Shown: positions 1-9,108 of the stretch, piece after piece
Layout: each line of letters begins with the position of its first letter
Numbering within the stretch: the stretch's first letter is position 1
NCBI GenBank assembly: GCA_012038135.1
Contig: JAAVJQ010000012.1
Coordinates: 1 to 64,000, forward strand
Length of the DNA stretch: 64,000 nucleotides
Reading direction: 5' to 3'
Source of the DNA: Salinimicrobium nanhaiense
GTDB lineage: Bacteria > Bacteroidota > Bacteroidia > Flavobacteriales > Flavobacteriaceae
Position numbers and translations under genes: made by a program
The notes under the pieces: model-generated
The model's input: only the letters and a program-made list of their open reading frames with translations
Databases searched by the model: none
Told to the model about the DNA's origin: nothing

Positions 1-26
1 GAGCCAGGATCAAACTCTTCATCGTT
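1..26 (-). rRNA. rrs: 16S ribosomal RNA, 5' end only
   Basis: Read on the minus strand the first bases give GAAGAGTTTGATCCTGGCTC, the universal 5' end of bacterial 16S rRNA. Only about 25 nt are inside the window, so the rRNA operon runs off the left edge. The mature 5' boundary near 26 is estimated by comparison with E. coli numbering and is good to a few bases. Confidence 0.93.
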
Positions 27-413
27 AAATCTTAAATAATATAACAATTACTAAGGAATTCCTCTTCTTCATCTCGATTTGCATCGAGAATCAAAGCTCA
101 AAACGTTCTTCTAGTCTTAATTCTTTTTATTATGCATCATGTTACTAAAGCAACATGATACGCGCTGTCAATTCAATATGTCAATGAACTTCGACCCCTC
201 TGTCCTGCGGACATCCCCCCTTAAAAAAAGGGAGAAACTTTTTCGTATTACAGGAGTCGTTTCTTGTTGAAATAAAAGGAGTTGAACCTTTTCTACTACC
301 CTACCCGGGATTTCTTTTTCTATATACACCGTAGCTTTAGCGCAGGTGTACAATATGTTTTATGAACTTGTCGGCCTTTAGGCCTGACCTACCGCTCTTG
401 TTCTAAGCGGCTG

Positions 414-443
414 CAAATGTAAAGCCTTTTTCCAATCTGGCAA
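414..443 (-). promoter_or_regulatory. rRNA promoter module, proximal
   Basis: On the minus strand a -7 element TACATTTG (414-421) is preceded by TTG (441-443) with 19 nt between. This matches the Bacteroidota consensus TTG-N(17-23)-TAnnTTTG. It sits about 390 nt upstream of the 16S 5' end, leaving a long leader, and is the nearest of three similar modules. Confidence 0.65.
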
Positions 444-639
444 GAAAAAAAATAATTTTTTTTCTAAAGCTTTAAAAATCACCCGGAAATCACTTCGTCG
501 ATCTTCCTTCGCTAAAGCTTCGGGAGATGATGAAAAATCGGGAGGCAAACTTACAACCTTTAATCCCAATTTTAAAAACTTTTTCAGAGAACTTTTTTGC
601 TTTCCTTTACAACCCTAAAACCGTTTCTAAAGGCGGATG

Positions 640-671
640 CAAAGATAAGATCAAATCTTCTTTCTATCCAA
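640..671 (-). promoter_or_regulatory. rRNA promoter module, middle
   Basis: Minus-strand -7 element TATCTTTG (640-647) with TTG at 669-671, spacing 21. The flanks (gcggatgcaaa; a cagagaact motif near 585-595) resemble those of the modules at 414 and 778, which suggests duplication of a promoter cassette. Confidence 0.6.
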
Positions 672-777
672 GCTAAAATTCAAAAATATTTCAGAGAACT
701 TATATGCTTTGAAGTCTTACTACATAAAGGCTCAGCTGTTGCCTCCCCTCTCCTGTCACTCGCTCTCAAAGCGGCTG

Positions 778-807
778 CAAATATACAACCGGATTCCATT
801 TCTGCAA
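778..807 (-). promoter_or_regulatory. rRNA promoter module, distal
   Basis: Minus-strand -7 element TATATTTG (778-785) with TTG at 805-807, spacing 19, a full consensus match. It shares the gcggctgcaaa context with the module at 414 and a nearby cagagaact motif (about 692-700) with the middle one. Confidence 0.6.
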
Positions 808-849
808 GCTCCCTGCAAAAGTTTTTTAAGCTTTTTTTGACATTTTAGA

Positions 850-1265
850 ACCTGCTCAGGATAAGGTCCTGAAAATGATATTTTTGAGAGGTGTTAATTT
901 TTAGTCTTTAACTCTTCAAAGTTTAAACTTTGGAAGAGTTGACCGGAAAAGTCTTGGCTCTTGACTCTTGTTTCTTGGCTCTAAAAATAAACCGCTGTCA
1001 GGGCTTGAAGCCGCTGACAGGGTTAAAACAAATAAAGACAGTCTTGATTCTTGGTTCTTGGTTCTTGTTTCTTGGTTCTTGTTCTAAAAAAACCGCTGTC
1101 CAGAGCCTGAAGCCGCTGACAGGGTTCCCCGCGTTAGGGATAGTAGCGGCAGCTTCTAAAGCGCTTTGACATAAGGCGCTTTAGAACTATAGCGTATAGC
1201 CCGGCCCCACCTACGCCGGAGGCTAGGGTGGGGAACGTCCAAAAAATCAATACATATATATAATA
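850..1265. repeat. Intergenic repeats between rRNA promoters and thrS
   Basis: No gene is seen here. The stretch holds degenerate 'tcttggttcttgg' repeats (about 955-980 and 1040-1085) and two copies of the hairpin element CCGCTGTCAGGG...CCGCTGACAGGG (about 992-1022 and 1093-1123). The same hairpin family recurs at 53.5-54.6, 56.2, 56.4, 57.2, 58.3 and 58.5 kb. A cctacgccggaggctagggtgggg G/C-rich remnant lies near 1208-1231. Confidence 0.7.
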
Positions 1266-1268
1266 GTA

Positions 1269-1299
1269 TTGTAAAGCACCCGTGAACCTGTTATCTTTG
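1269..1299 (+). promoter_or_regulatory. thrS operon promoter
   Basis: TTG at 1269-1271 and TATCTTTG at 1292-1299, spacing 20, a full match to the Bacteroidota housekeeping promoter. The thrS ATG follows 20 nt after the -7 element, so the 5' UTR is short. Confidence 0.75.
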
Positions 1300-1318
1300 C
1301 AGCCTTAAGTAAAGTTTT

Positions 1319-3265
1319 ATGATAAAGATTACGTTGCCGGATGGCAGTATTAAGGAGTTTGAGAACGGCACTACCCCCATGGAGATAGCAAAGAGCATTA
1401 GCGAAGGCCTGGCCCGCAATGTGATTTCGGCAAAGTTCAATGATACAATAGTAGAGACGACCACTCCTCTTAATACCGATGGCAGCCTTACTTTATACAC
1501 CTGGAACGATGAGGAGGGAAAAAAGGCTTTTTGGCACTCTTCTTCTCACGTTATGGCGCAGGCGATCCAGGATCTTTATCCGGGAGCAAAATTAACCATT
1601 GGACCAGCCATTGAGAACGGCTTCTATTATGACGTGGATTTCGGAGAGCAAAAGATCTCTGATAGTGATTTTAAGAAGATCGAGGATAGAATGCTGGAGA
1701 TCGCCCGCGGCAAACATGACTTTAGCATGCGCTCAGTACCAAAGGAAGAAGCTCTTGGCTACTACAGACGTGAGAACAATCCATTCAAAGTAGAGCTGAT
1801 CGAAAACCTCGACGACGGAACCATAACGTTCTGTGACCACGATACTTTTACCGACCTTTGCCGCGGCGGACATTTACCAAACACAGGCCTCATCAAAGCT
1901 GTGAAGGTGATGAGCGTAGCCGGAGCCTACTGGAGAGGAAATGAAAAGAATCCGCAATTGACAAGGGTTTATGGAGTTTCATTTCCGAAGCAGAAAGATC
2001 TTAAGGAGTATCTGGAACTTTTAGAGGAAGCAAAAAAAAGAGACCATAGAAAACTTGGAAAGGAACTGGAGCTATTCACTTTTTCTCAAAAGGTGGGTCA
2101 GGGACTGCCATTATGGCTTCCGAAGGGTGCAGCTTTGAGAGAGCGCCTGGAGAATTTTCTTAAAAAAGCACAGAAAAGAGCCGGATATGAAATGGTGGTT
2201 ACGCCACATATAGGCCATAAAGAATTATATGTGACCTCCGGTCACTATGAGAAATACGGAGAAGATAGCTTTCAGCCAATAAAGACTCCTAACGAAGGAG
2301 AAGAATTTTTGCTGAAGCCTATGAACTGCCCTCACCACTGTGAGATCTATAATAACGGGCACTGGAGCTACAAAGATCTTCCGAAGCGTTTTGCTGAATT
2401 CGGAACGGTTTATCGCTACGAGCAGAGTGGAGAGTTACACGGACTCACCCGCGTTCGCGGGTTTACTCAGGATGACGCACATATATTTTGTACTCCTGAT
2501 CAGCTGGATTCTGAATTTAAAAAGGTAATAGACCTTACCTTATATGTATTCAATTCTCTTGGTTTTGAAAATTTCACCGCACAGGTGTCTTTAAGAGATC
2601 CTGAAAATAAGACGAAGTACATAGGATCTGACGAAAACTGGGAGAAAGCAGAGAACGCCATTCTCAATGCTGCTAAAGAAAAAGGTCTTAACTATGTTAT
2701 AGAAACCGGAGAGGCAGCTTTTTACGGTCCTAAATTGGACTTTATGGTTAAAGATGCGTTGGGAAGACAATGGCAGCTGGGAACTATTCAGGTAGATTAC
2801 AATTTACCCGAACGTTTCGATCTTACCTATAAGGGAAGTGACAATGAAATGCACCGCCCCGTGATGATCCATCGTGCTCCTTTTGGAAGTATGGAGCGCT
2901 TTGTTGCCATACTTTTAGAGCATACAGCAGGTAATTTCCCGTTGTGGTTGATGCCGGAACAGGCTATTATTCTCTCTCTCAGTGAGAAATACGAAAAATA
3001 CAGCCAAAAAGTTTTAACTTTGCTGGAAAATAACGAAATTCGCGCCCTTGCAGACAACCGAAGTGAAACTATTGGTAAAAAGATCAGGGAAGCAGAGGTG
3101 AGCAAGGTTCCGTACATGTTGATCGTAGGGGAACAGGAAGAAAATAACGGAACGGTTTCTGTACGAAAACATGGAGAAGGCGATCTTGGAACTATGTCCG
3201 TTGAAGATTTTGCCGAATTAATTAAGAAAGAAGTAAATAGTACTTTAAAAGCATTTGAAGTTTAA
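1319..3265 (+). CDS. thrS: Threonyl-tRNA synthetase
   Basis: Cytoplasmic class II synthetase that charges tRNA-Thr (648 aa, usual length). Visible in order: an N-terminal TGS domain (about 1-62); the editing domain with HSSSH (H73, H77) and CRGGH (C181, H185); the class II core with MNCPHH (C337, zinc/substrate site), motif 2 around FGTVYRYE (361-368) and motif 3 around [10 protein letters not shown]; and a C-terminal anticodon-binding domain. It heads the thrS-infC-rpmI-rplT cluster, the same order as in E. coli, with infC starting 17 nt after its stop. The ATG is supported by the promoter 20 nt upstream. Confidence 0.98.
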   Translation: MIKITLPDGSIKEFENGTTPMEIAKSISEGLARNVISAKFNDTIVETTTPLNTDGSLTLYTWNDEEGKKAFWHSSSHVMAQAIQDLYPGAKLTIGPAIENGFYYDVDFGEQKISDSDFKKIEDRMLEIARGKHDFSMRSVPKEEALGYYRRENNPFKVELIENLDDGTITFCDHDTFTDLCRGGHLPNTGLIKAVKVMSVAGAYWRGNEKNPQLTRVYGVSFPKQKDLKEYLELLEEAKKRDHRKLGKELELFTFSQKVGQGLPLWLPKGAALRERLENFLKKAQKRAGYEMVVTPHIGHKELYVTSGHYEKYGEDSFQPIKTPNEGEEFLLKPMNCPHHCEIYNNGHWSYKDLPKRFAEFGTVYRYEQSGELHGLTRVRGFTQDDAHIFCTPDQLDSEFKKVIDLTLYVFNSLGFENFTAQVSLRDPENKTKYIGSDENWEKAENAILNAAKEKGLNYVIETGEAAFYGPKLDFMVKDALGRQWQLGTIQVDYNLPERFDLTYKGSDNEMHRPVMIHRAPFGSMERFVAILLEHTAGNFPLWLMPEQAIILSLSEKYEKYSQKVLTLLENNEIRALADNRSETIGKKIREAEVSKVPYMLIVGEQEENNGTVSVRKHGEGDLGTMSVEDFAELIKKEVNSTLKAFEV

Positions 3266-3282
3266 CCAAAAATTTTTGAGCC

Positions 3283-3846
3283 ATAGCAATACGTAGAAAA
3301 AGAACAAAAAGACCTCTTAGAGAAATCAAAGAAGATCCGCATCGCATTAACGGAAAGATACGAGCGGAAGAAGTTCGCCTGGTAGGCGATAACGTGGAGA
3401 TGGGTGTTTACCCAACACGAAAAGCATTAGCCATTGCCGAAGAGCAGGAGCTGGACCTTGTGGAGATCTCTCCCAATGCCAACCCTCCCGTTGCAAAAGT
3501 TATGGACTATAAAAAGTTTCTCTATGAACAGAAAAAACGTGATAAGGCATTAAAGGCCAAAGCAACCCAGGTGGTTGTAAAAGAGATACGTTTTGGTCCT
3601 AATACAGACGATCACGACTATGAGTTTAAAAAAAGGAATGCAGAGAAATTCCTTAAAGACGGAGCTAAATTAAAGGCTTTTGTATTCTTTAAAGGACGTT
3701 CAATTGTATTTAAGGAGCAGGGAGAGATCCTGTTACTGCGCCTGGCTACAGATCTTGAAGAACTTGGAAAGGTAGAGCAAATGCCTAAGCTGGAAGGAAA
3801 ACGTATGACTATGTTCCTTTCTCCCAAGAAGACCAAATCGAAATAA
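3283..3846 (+). CDS. infC: Translation initiation factor IF-3 (ATA start)
   Basis: IF-3 controls start-codon fidelity on the 30S subunit. The frame is open only from 3280, just after an in-frame TGA at 3277-3279, and has no ATG/GTG/TTG before GTG 3394. Yet codons 3283-3393 encode the typical basic N-terminus [20 protein letters not shown] leading into [15 protein letters not shown]. The best start is therefore ATA at 3283, giving 187 aa, full family length. E. coli infC likewise uses a rare start (AUU) as the basis of autoregulation by IF-3. A start at GTG 3394 would remove much of the N-terminal domain. An ATA at 3289 is the other possible start. Confidence 0.93.
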   Translation: MAIRRKRTKRPLREIKEDPHRINGKIRAEEVRLVGDNVEMGVYPTRKALAIAEEQELDLVEISPNANPPVAKVMDYKKFLYEQKKRDKALKAKATQVVVKEIRFGPNTDDHDYEFKKRNAEKFLKDGAKLKAFVFFKGRSIVFKEQGEILLLRLATDLEELGKVEQMPKLEGKRMTMFLSPKKTKSK

Positions 3847-3915
3847 TTTCGTGATAGCTTAAACAGCTAATGACGATTTACAATAATAAGTGAGATAATT
3901 AAAAAGAAGGACAGA

Positions 3916-4113
3916 ATGCCTAAGATGAAAACAAAATCCAGTGCCAAGAAGCGTTTCAAGCTTACCGGTACCGGAAAGATCAAAAGAAAGCATGCTTACA
4001 AAAGTCATATCTTAACAAAGAAGACCAAGAAGCAAAAGCTTGCGTTGACTCACAGCACTTTGGTGCATGAGAACGACGAGAATAATATCAAACTTCAATT
4101 ACGTTTAAAGTAA
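3916..4113 (+). CDS. rpmI: 50S ribosomal protein L35
   Basis: A 65-aa, highly basic protein starting [15 protein letters not shown], the family signature, with the usual [17 protein letters not shown] core. It sits between infC and rplT in the conserved cluster. It is a component of the large ribosomal subunit. The ATG is 69 nt after the infC stop. Confidence 0.97.
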   Translation: MPKMKTKSSAKKRFKLTGTGKIKRKHAYKSHILTKKTKKQKLALTHSTLVHENDENNIKLQLRLK

Positions 4114-4262
4114 TTGAACCTTTGATGGTTTACCAAATTTAATAACCCTGGAGTCAGGCAACTGGAAGTACGATTTTAGTCCCGATAGCTATTGGGATAG
4201 AATTTAGAACTGAAAGTTGAAAGTGTCAAGAACGACCGCCTGCTACAAAAAAATTTAAAAAT
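4114..4262 (+). other. rpmI-rplT spacer with inverted repeat
   Basis: 149 nt between the two ribosomal protein genes, longer than the 69 nt between infC and rpmI. It contains the imperfect palindrome TCCCGATAGCTATTGGGA (about 4181-4198), which could form a hairpin in the mRNA. L20 is a known autoregulator in other bacteria, so a leader role is possible, but nothing here proves it. Confidence 0.4.
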
Positions 4263-4607
4263 ATGCCAAGATCAGTAAATTCAGTTGCGAAGAGAGCCAG
4301 AAGAAAAAAGGTTCTTAAGCAAGCAAAAGGTTACTTTGGACGTCGTAAGAACGTTTGGACAGTAGCTAAAAACGCGGTTGACAAAGCAATGCTATATGCT
4401 TACAGAGACCGTAAGACCAAGAAGAGAAATTTCCGTTCACTATGGATCATCCGTATCAATGCAGGTGCCCGTCTTCACGGAATGTCTTATTCACAATTCA
4501 TGGGGAAAGTAAAAGCTGCAGGGATCGAGTTAAACCGTAAAGTTTTAGCCGATCTTGCGATGAACCATCCCGATGCGTTTGAAGCTATCGTCAAAAAAGT
4601 AAAATAA
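4263..4607 (+). CDS. rplT: 50S ribosomal protein L20
   Basis: 114 aa, basic, beginning [16 protein letters not shown] and containing [33 protein letters not shown] residues and GMSYSQFM, all L20 hallmarks. It binds 23S rRNA early in 50S assembly. It is the last gene of the thrS cluster and is followed by a clear terminator at 4634. Confidence 0.97.
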   Translation: MPRSVNSVAKRARRKKVLKQAKGYFGRRKNVWTVAKNAVDKAMLYAYRDRKTKKRNFRSLWIIRINAGARLHGMSYSQFMGKVKAAGIELNRKVLADLAMNHPDAFEAIVKKVK

Positions 4608-4633
4608 ATTAAACTGTTATCTCACTTATAAAG

Positions 4634-4662
4634 ATCCCGTTCAAAAGAGCGGGATTTTTTTT
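4634..4662 (+). terminator. Terminator after rplT
   Basis: Stem ATCCCGTTC / GAGCGGGAT (4634-4642 with 4647-4655, one wobble pair) followed directly by a run of T. Closes the thrS-infC-rpmI-rplT transcript. Confidence 0.85.
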
Positions 4663-4818
4663 ATTTCATTCAAGCCGCCAAGAATTACGAATATTTTTAC
4701 CCTCTGACCTGCAATGTTTCTGAAATCTTGTTGGTCTCCTTGTGAAACAGCTCACCACTGAAAATATGCGCAGTGGAAATAAAAGCTAACCTCTCATTCT
4801 TCGGAATGACAAAGAGCT

Positions 4819-5268
4819 TTACTTCTTCTCTCCGTAAACCGTCAGCACCAGTTTCCTGCTGCCACCATGGTCGCGATGTTCCCCTAAATAAATGCCCTGC
4901 CAGGTACCGAGGTTTAATTTCCCGTTTGTAAGGGGGATTTGAAGGGAATTCCCCAGAAGTGCAGCCTTTATATGGGCGGGCATGTCATCGCTACCCTCTA
5001 AGGTATGCCTGTAGTATGGTTGATCCTCGGGCACCATCTTATTAAAATGACTTTCAAAATCTTCCCTTACCGTGGGATCTGCATTTTCGTTGATGGTAAT
5101 TCCGGCGGAAGTATGTTTGATGAAGACGTGAAGAAACCCAACTGAAACTTCCTTGAGCTCCGGAATTTGTCGGAGCACCTCATCCGTGACTAAATGAAAG
5201 CCTCTGGATTTTGCTGAAAGTTTGATCTCCTTCTGAAAAATATAATTCAAATTTCCCATTTTTGACAT
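4819..5268 (-). CDS. yjbQ: YjbQ/UPF0047 family protein
   Basis: 149-aa single-domain protein of the YjbQ family, whose E. coli member has weak thiamine-phosphate synthase activity; the true role is uncertain. Conserved features are HTSAGITINENADPTVREDF in the middle and the C-terminal GTWQGIYLGEHRDHGG block with its cluster of His/Asp/Glu residues. It starts 11 nt after the stop of the amidohydrolase gene on the same strand and is probably co-transcribed with it. Confidence 0.9.
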   Translation of the reverse strand: MSKMGNLNYIFQKEIKLSAKSRGFHLVTDEVLRQIPELKEVSVGFLHVFIKHTSAGITINENADPTVREDFESHFNKMVPEDQPYYRHTLEGSDDMPAHIKAALLGNSLQIPLTNGKLNLGTWQGIYLGEHRDHGGSRKLVLTVYGEKK

Positions 5269-5279
5269 CTTATCCTGTT

Positions 5280-6107
5280 CTACTTCAAGTTATAAAATTC
5301 GGAAGCATTTGTACCAAAGATCTTCTCTTTATCTTCCTTTGAAGCGCTGCTGAAAAACTCTTCCACTACTCCAACTACCTCTTTATAATTTGCTGCGGAA
5401 AGACATACCGGCCAGTCCGATCCAAACATAAGGCGATCTGTTCCAAAGGCTTCATACACCACCTCCAAAAAAGGATAAAAATCAGTCTTTTTCCAGCTGA
5501 AGTCCTTGGTTTCAGTCACTAATCCTGAAATCTTGCACCACACATTTCCGAATTCTCCTAATTGATGCATGTTATTCACCCATTCCTTATCCGGTTTTCC
5601 TGAGATATTAGGTTTTCCCATGTGATCAAGTACAAATTTTTGTCTCGGGAATGCCTGTACCAGTTCAACGGCAGATCCCAGCTGGTAATCGAATGCAAGG
5701 ATATCATAGCTGAGCCCTAAATTTGTCAGCAATCCAATCCCCCGTTGAAATTCGGGAGTGGTCATAAATTCCCCTTTTTCATCCCAGACGGTATGGCGGA
5801 TTCCTCTGAAAAATGGGTGATCTGAGAAGTTTTTCAGCCGCTCCTCGACATCGGGCGCAGTGAGATCCACCCATCCCACTACTCCTTTAATGAAGCTATG
5901 CTGTTCTGCCAATTTGAGCAGTTTTTCTGTCTCAGCTTCAGACTGGTCTGCCTGTACTGCAATACAGCCGGAAAATCCGTTTTCTTTGAGTATAGGCCGG
6001 AGATCTTCGGGAGTAAAATCCTTCCGGATCTCAGCCATTTCATCTGTAATCCAGGAGTATCTTTGCGGGTCGTATTTCCAGAAATGTTGGTGGGAGTCGA
6101 TTCTCAT
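5280..6107 (-). CDS. Amidohydrolase family 2 (TIM-barrel lactonase-like)
   Basis: 275 aa from the ATG at 6107, chosen because the protein then begins MRIDSHQHFWKYDP with the metal-binding HxH motif at its family position. The frame stays open upstream, but only through a tandem palindromic repeat. Later motifs are FVLDHMGKP and LMFGSDWPVC, with the catalytic Asp in GSDWP. The family (Amidohydro_2) includes L-fuconolactonases and 2-pyrone-4,6-dicarboxylate lactonases, so a sugar-lactone hydrolase is the best guess. The substrate cannot be read from sequence. yjbQ follows 11 nt downstream. Confidence 0.87.
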   Translation of the reverse strand: MRIDSHQHFWKYDPQRYSWITDEMAEIRKDFTPEDLRPILKENGFSGCIAVQADQSEAETEKLLKLAEQHSFIKGVVGWVDLTAPDVEERLKNFSDHPFFRGIRHTVWDEKGEFMTTPEFQRGIGLLTNLGLSYDILAFDYQLGSAVELVQAFPRQKFVLDHMGKPNISGKPDKEWVNNMHQLGEFGNVWCKISGLVTETKDFSWKKTDFYPFLEVVYEAFGTDRLMFGSDWPVCLSAANYKEVVGVVEEFFSSASKEDKEKIFGTNASEFYNLK

Positions 6108-6131
6108 TCGGCAGTGAGGTATAAGATTGAT

Positions 6132-6197
6132 TATCAGGAGAGACGGACCATGGTCCGTCTTTACTATCAGGAGAGACGGACCATGGACCGTCTTTAC
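6132..6197. repeat. Two 33-bp repeats carrying 20-bp palindromes
   Basis: Two tandem copies of a 33-bp unit starting at 6132 and 6165. The first holds the perfect palindrome AGACGGACCATGGTCCGTCT (6141-6160). The second holds the same sequence with one changed base (6174-6193). They lie between the amidohydrolase start and the stop of the upstream gene and could form stable hairpins in the minus-strand transcript. Confidence 0.85.
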
Positions 6198-6218
6198 AAA
6201 GGTATAGATGCAAAGCAT

Positions 6219-7463
6219 CTATGTCTTCTGTTTTTGTTTCTTAGCAGCCGGAAAGAGCACGTTATTCAGGATGAGCCTGTATCCCGGGGAGGTGGGATGA
6301 AGTTCCAGTTCGGTTTTTGGGTCCCCTACCATGTGCTGATAATCTTCGGGATCATGACCTCCGTAAAAGGTGAAAAAACCGTTGCCTTTAATTCCGTGGA
6401 TATATTTTGCTTCTCCGTTGATCCTGCTTTCTCCCATAACTAACACTGTAGGTTTAATGGTCGCAGGATCATAGGCCGTGGTTTGCCCCATAAATCCTTT
6501 AACCAGCATGGTGTGATTTTGGGTTAGCATGGTAGGCACAGGATCCCACTTTGCAGAGTACTCCATAAGAGTAAAATAATCCACATCCATTGGCACCTGC
6601 CGTTTATTGGTCATATCTATTGAAGAAAATTCATAGACCATGGGGTTTCTTTCCAGGATGAAATTTTCGAAGGCAAAGCTCTTTTCGAAATTCAGCCTTT
6701 TCTGGTAATCTGCATCACTGGGATCGCCGTCGAACATAGGTTCGGCAATATCAACCCCTTCCGCCGAAAGAGCGATATCGAAGCTGTCGGTGGCGCTGCA
6801 CATAGCGAACATAAAGCCGCCGCCCACCACATAGTCCCTTATCTTAAGTGCGACATCCAGTTTTTCTTCAGCAACCTTATCATAACCCAGCCTTGAAGCT
6901 AATGCTTCAGCTTGTTTTTTATCTTCAATATACCAGGGTGCTGTACGGTAGCTGCGATAGAATTTTCCATACTGCCCTGTGAAATCTTCGTGGTGCAAAT
7001 GCAGCCAGTCGAAAAGCAGTAAAGCATCATTAAGTACTTCTTCATCGTAAATGGTCTCGTATGGAATTTCGGCATAGGTAAGCACCATGGTTACCGCATC
7101 GTCCCAGGGCTTATTGCCTTCAGGAGAATAAACCGCAATTTTGGGAGCCTTTTCCAGAAGGACCGCCTCCATATTTTTTGACGGACTAGATATTTCTTCC
7201 AGAATTTCTTCGGTTTTTTGATCACTTATCACCTCAAAGGAAACTCCCCGGATCTGGCATTCCCGCCGCAGTTCTTCAGAATCGGGTAAGAGAAATGATC
7301 CCCCACGATAATTAAGCAGCCATTGCACTTTTACCTCTTTATTCAGCATCCAGTAAGTAATTCCGTAGGCTTTTAAATGGTTTCGCTGGGTTTCAGCATC
7401 CATAGGTATCAGGACCTGAGAAGCATTGGCCGAAGCAGAAATAAGCAGGAAAAACAGGAGCAT
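6219..7463 (-). CDS. Exported protein with amidotransferase-like fold (unknown function)
   Basis: About 414 aa from the ATG at 7463. The frame is open to 7583, but the extra part crosses a strong hairpin at 7467-7499, so the shorter start is preferred. The N-terminus is a signal peptide (LLFFLLISASANA then SQ). A VGGGFMFAMCSATDSFD block with a Cys in an elbow-like setting suggests a class I glutamine-amidotransferase/ThuA-like domain. Similar Bacteroidota proteins are often labelled asparagine synthetase B, but no ATP-pyrophosphatase domain is visible, so that name is not supported. It lies between dnaB and the amidohydrolase on the same strand. Confidence 0.75.
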   Translation of the reverse strand: MLLFFLLISASANASQVLIPMDAETQRNHLKAYGITYWMLNKEVKVQWLLNYRGGSFLLPDSEELRRECQIRGVSFEVISDQKTEEILEEISSPSKNMEAVLLEKAPKIAVYSPEGNKPWDDAVTMVLTYAEIPYETIYDEEVLNDALLLFDWLHLHHEDFTGQYGKFYRSYRTAPWYIEDKKQAEALASRLGYDKVAEEKLDVALKIRDYVVGGGFMFAMCSATDSFDIALSAEGVDIAEPMFDGDPSDADYQKRLNFEKSFAFENFILERNPMVYEFSSIDMTNKRQVPMDVDYFTLMEYSAKWDPVPTMLTQNHTMLVKGFMGQTTAYDPATIKPTVLVMGESRINGEAKYIHGIKGNGFFTFYGGHDPEDYQHMVGDPKTELELHPTSPGYRLILNNVLFPAAKKQKQKT

Positions 7464-7466
7464 CCA

Positions 7467-7499
7467 AAAGCCGGAAAAAAAGGTGTTCTTTCCGGCTTT
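7467..7499 (-). terminator. Hairpin after dnaB
   Basis: AAAGCCGGAAA (7467-7477) pairs with TTTCCGGCTTT (7489-7499). On the minus strand it lies 56 nt past the dnaB stop and directly before the preferred start of the next gene. The T run is short (four), so it may only attenuate read-through. Confidence 0.5.
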
Positions 7500-7554
7500 G
7501 ATTTTATGTTTAGTAAGGTATCTTCCGAAGAAATTCAGAGAAAAAAAGTCATTT

Positions 7555-9108
7555 TTAGAAGGGTACGTCGTTATCGTCATCATTTAAACCATCATTCATT
7601 GAGCTTCCGAAGGCTTCATTGGCACTGGGGAAGTGGCTGGTGTTGAAGCCAAAATCTCCGGCATCGTCATCGTTCATCTTTGAATGGAATTCAGACGGAG
7701 AATCGAAATCATCTAAGTTATCGAATTTACCTAGATGTCCAACGAATTTCAACCTAATATTCTCCAGTCCCCCGTTACGGTGCTTGGCTACAATAAATTC
7801 GGCCTGCCCGTCTGTGGGAGAGCGTTCCTCATCATCCCACTCCTCTATTTTATAGTATTCAGGTCGGTAAATAAAGGATACGATATCGGCATCCTGCTCG
7901 ATAGCTCCGGATTCCCTAAGGTCGCTCAAAAGTGGCCTTTTTGACCCCCCTCTGGTTTCCACCGCACGGGATAACTGGGATAGCGCGATCACCGGCACGT
8001 TCAATTCTTTGGCAAGAGCTTTAAGGTTTCGGGAAATGGTAGAGATCTCCTGTTCCCGGTTTCCGCCTTTTTGGCTTCCGCCGGCAGTCATCAACTGCAG
8101 GTAGTCAATTACGATCAGTTTAATTCCGTGTTGAGAGGCAAGTCTTCTTGCTTTCGCTCTTAGGTCAAAAATGGAAAGAGACGGAGTATCATCAATAAAT
8201 AAAGGTGCTTTTTCAAGCCCTTTTACCTTTACGTTAAGCTGCTCCCACTCGTGTTTTTCCAGATTTCCGGTACGGAGTTTTTCTGAAGAAAGTCCGGTCT
8301 CCGAAGAGATCAACCGGGTGATCAACTGAACCGAAGACATCTCCAGCGAAAAGAAAGCTACCGGAATGTTTTGGCCTACAGAAATATTTCGTGCCATCGA
8401 TAAGGTAAGGGCTGTCTTACCCATACCCGGACGTGCGGCGACAATAATAAGGTCACTCGGCTGCCACCCCGAGGTCAATTTATCCAATCTTTCAAAACCT
8501 GAAGGAATTCCCGAGAGCCCCGATTTGTTCGAGATCTCCTGGATCTTCTTCTTAGCCTGCATCACAAGGTCCTGAGCGGTCTCTGAAGATCTTTTGATGT
8601 TCCCCTGAGTAACTTCATAAAGTTTGGATTCTGCGGTATCTAAAAGGTCAAAAACATCGGTAGTTTCATCGTAAGACTCTTCGATGATCTCATTAGAAAT
8701 TTTTATAAGACTCCGCTGAATATATTTCTGAAGAATGATCCTCGCATGGAATTCGATATGCGCTGAAGATGACACCTTTTGAGTAAGCTGCACCAGGTAA
8801 AAATCCCCGCCTACCTGCTCCAGCTTCTGATCTTTTCTTAATTGGTTCGAAACCGTTAATAAGTCGACAGGTTCAGAATTCTCAAACAGCTTAAAAATGG
8901 CTTCGAAGATATGCTGATGCGCATTTTTATAAAATACCTCGGGATGTAAAATATCAATAATTTCATCTACCCCGCGTTTGTCAATCATCATTGCCCCAAG
9001 TACAACTTCTTCTAAATCAACTGCTTGAGGCGGAACTTTTCCTTTCTCGAGACTTATCACATTCCCGGGACTGTAATTATAATTTTGGGGGGCTTTGGCT
9101 TTTTCCAT
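7555..9108 (-). CDS. dnaB: Replicative DNA helicase DnaB
   Basis: Hexameric 5'-3' helicase of the replication fork (517 aa). The N-terminal DnaG-binding domain spans about 30-130. The RecA-like core has Walker A ARPGMGKT (225-232), Walker B LIVIDYLQLM, and SQLSRAVETR and LRESGAIEQDADIV motifs. After about residue 470 comes a disordered acidic tail ending DDDNDVPF. This tip resembles the SSB C-terminal peptide (DDDIPF in E. coli) and is longer than the E. coli DnaB end. No intein is present. Confidence 0.97.
   Translation of the reverse strand: MEKAKAPQNYNYSPGNVISLEKGKVPPQAVDLEEVVLGAMMIDKRGVDEIIDILHPEVFYKNAHQHIFEAIFKLFENSEPVDLLTVSNQLRKDQKLEQVGGDFYLVQLTQKVSSSAHIEFHARIILQKYIQRSLIKISNEIIEESYDETTDVFDLLDTAESKLYEVTQGNIKRSSETAQDLVMQAKKKIQEISNKSGLSGIPSGFERLDKLTSGWQPSDLIIVAARPGMGKTALTLSMARNISVGQNIPVAFFSLEMSSVQLITRLISSETGLSSEKLRTGNLEKHEWEQLNVKVKGLEKAPLFIDDTPSLSIFDLRAKARRLASQHGIKLIVIDYLQLMTAGGSQKGGNREQEISTISRNLKALAKELNVPVIALSQLSRAVETRGGSKRPLLSDLRESGAIEQDADIVSFIYRPEYYKIEEWDDEERSPTDGQAEFIVAKHRNGGLENIRLKFVGHLGKFDNLDDFDSPSEFHSKMNDDDAGDFGFNTSHFPSANEAFGSSMNDGLNDDDNDVPF

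Noticed and set aside
6219..7463. Asparagine synthetase B as the function of this exported protein
   Set aside because: A signal peptide is present and the ATP-pyrophosphatase domain and N-terminal Cys of AsnB are absent; the name seems to come from database carry-over.
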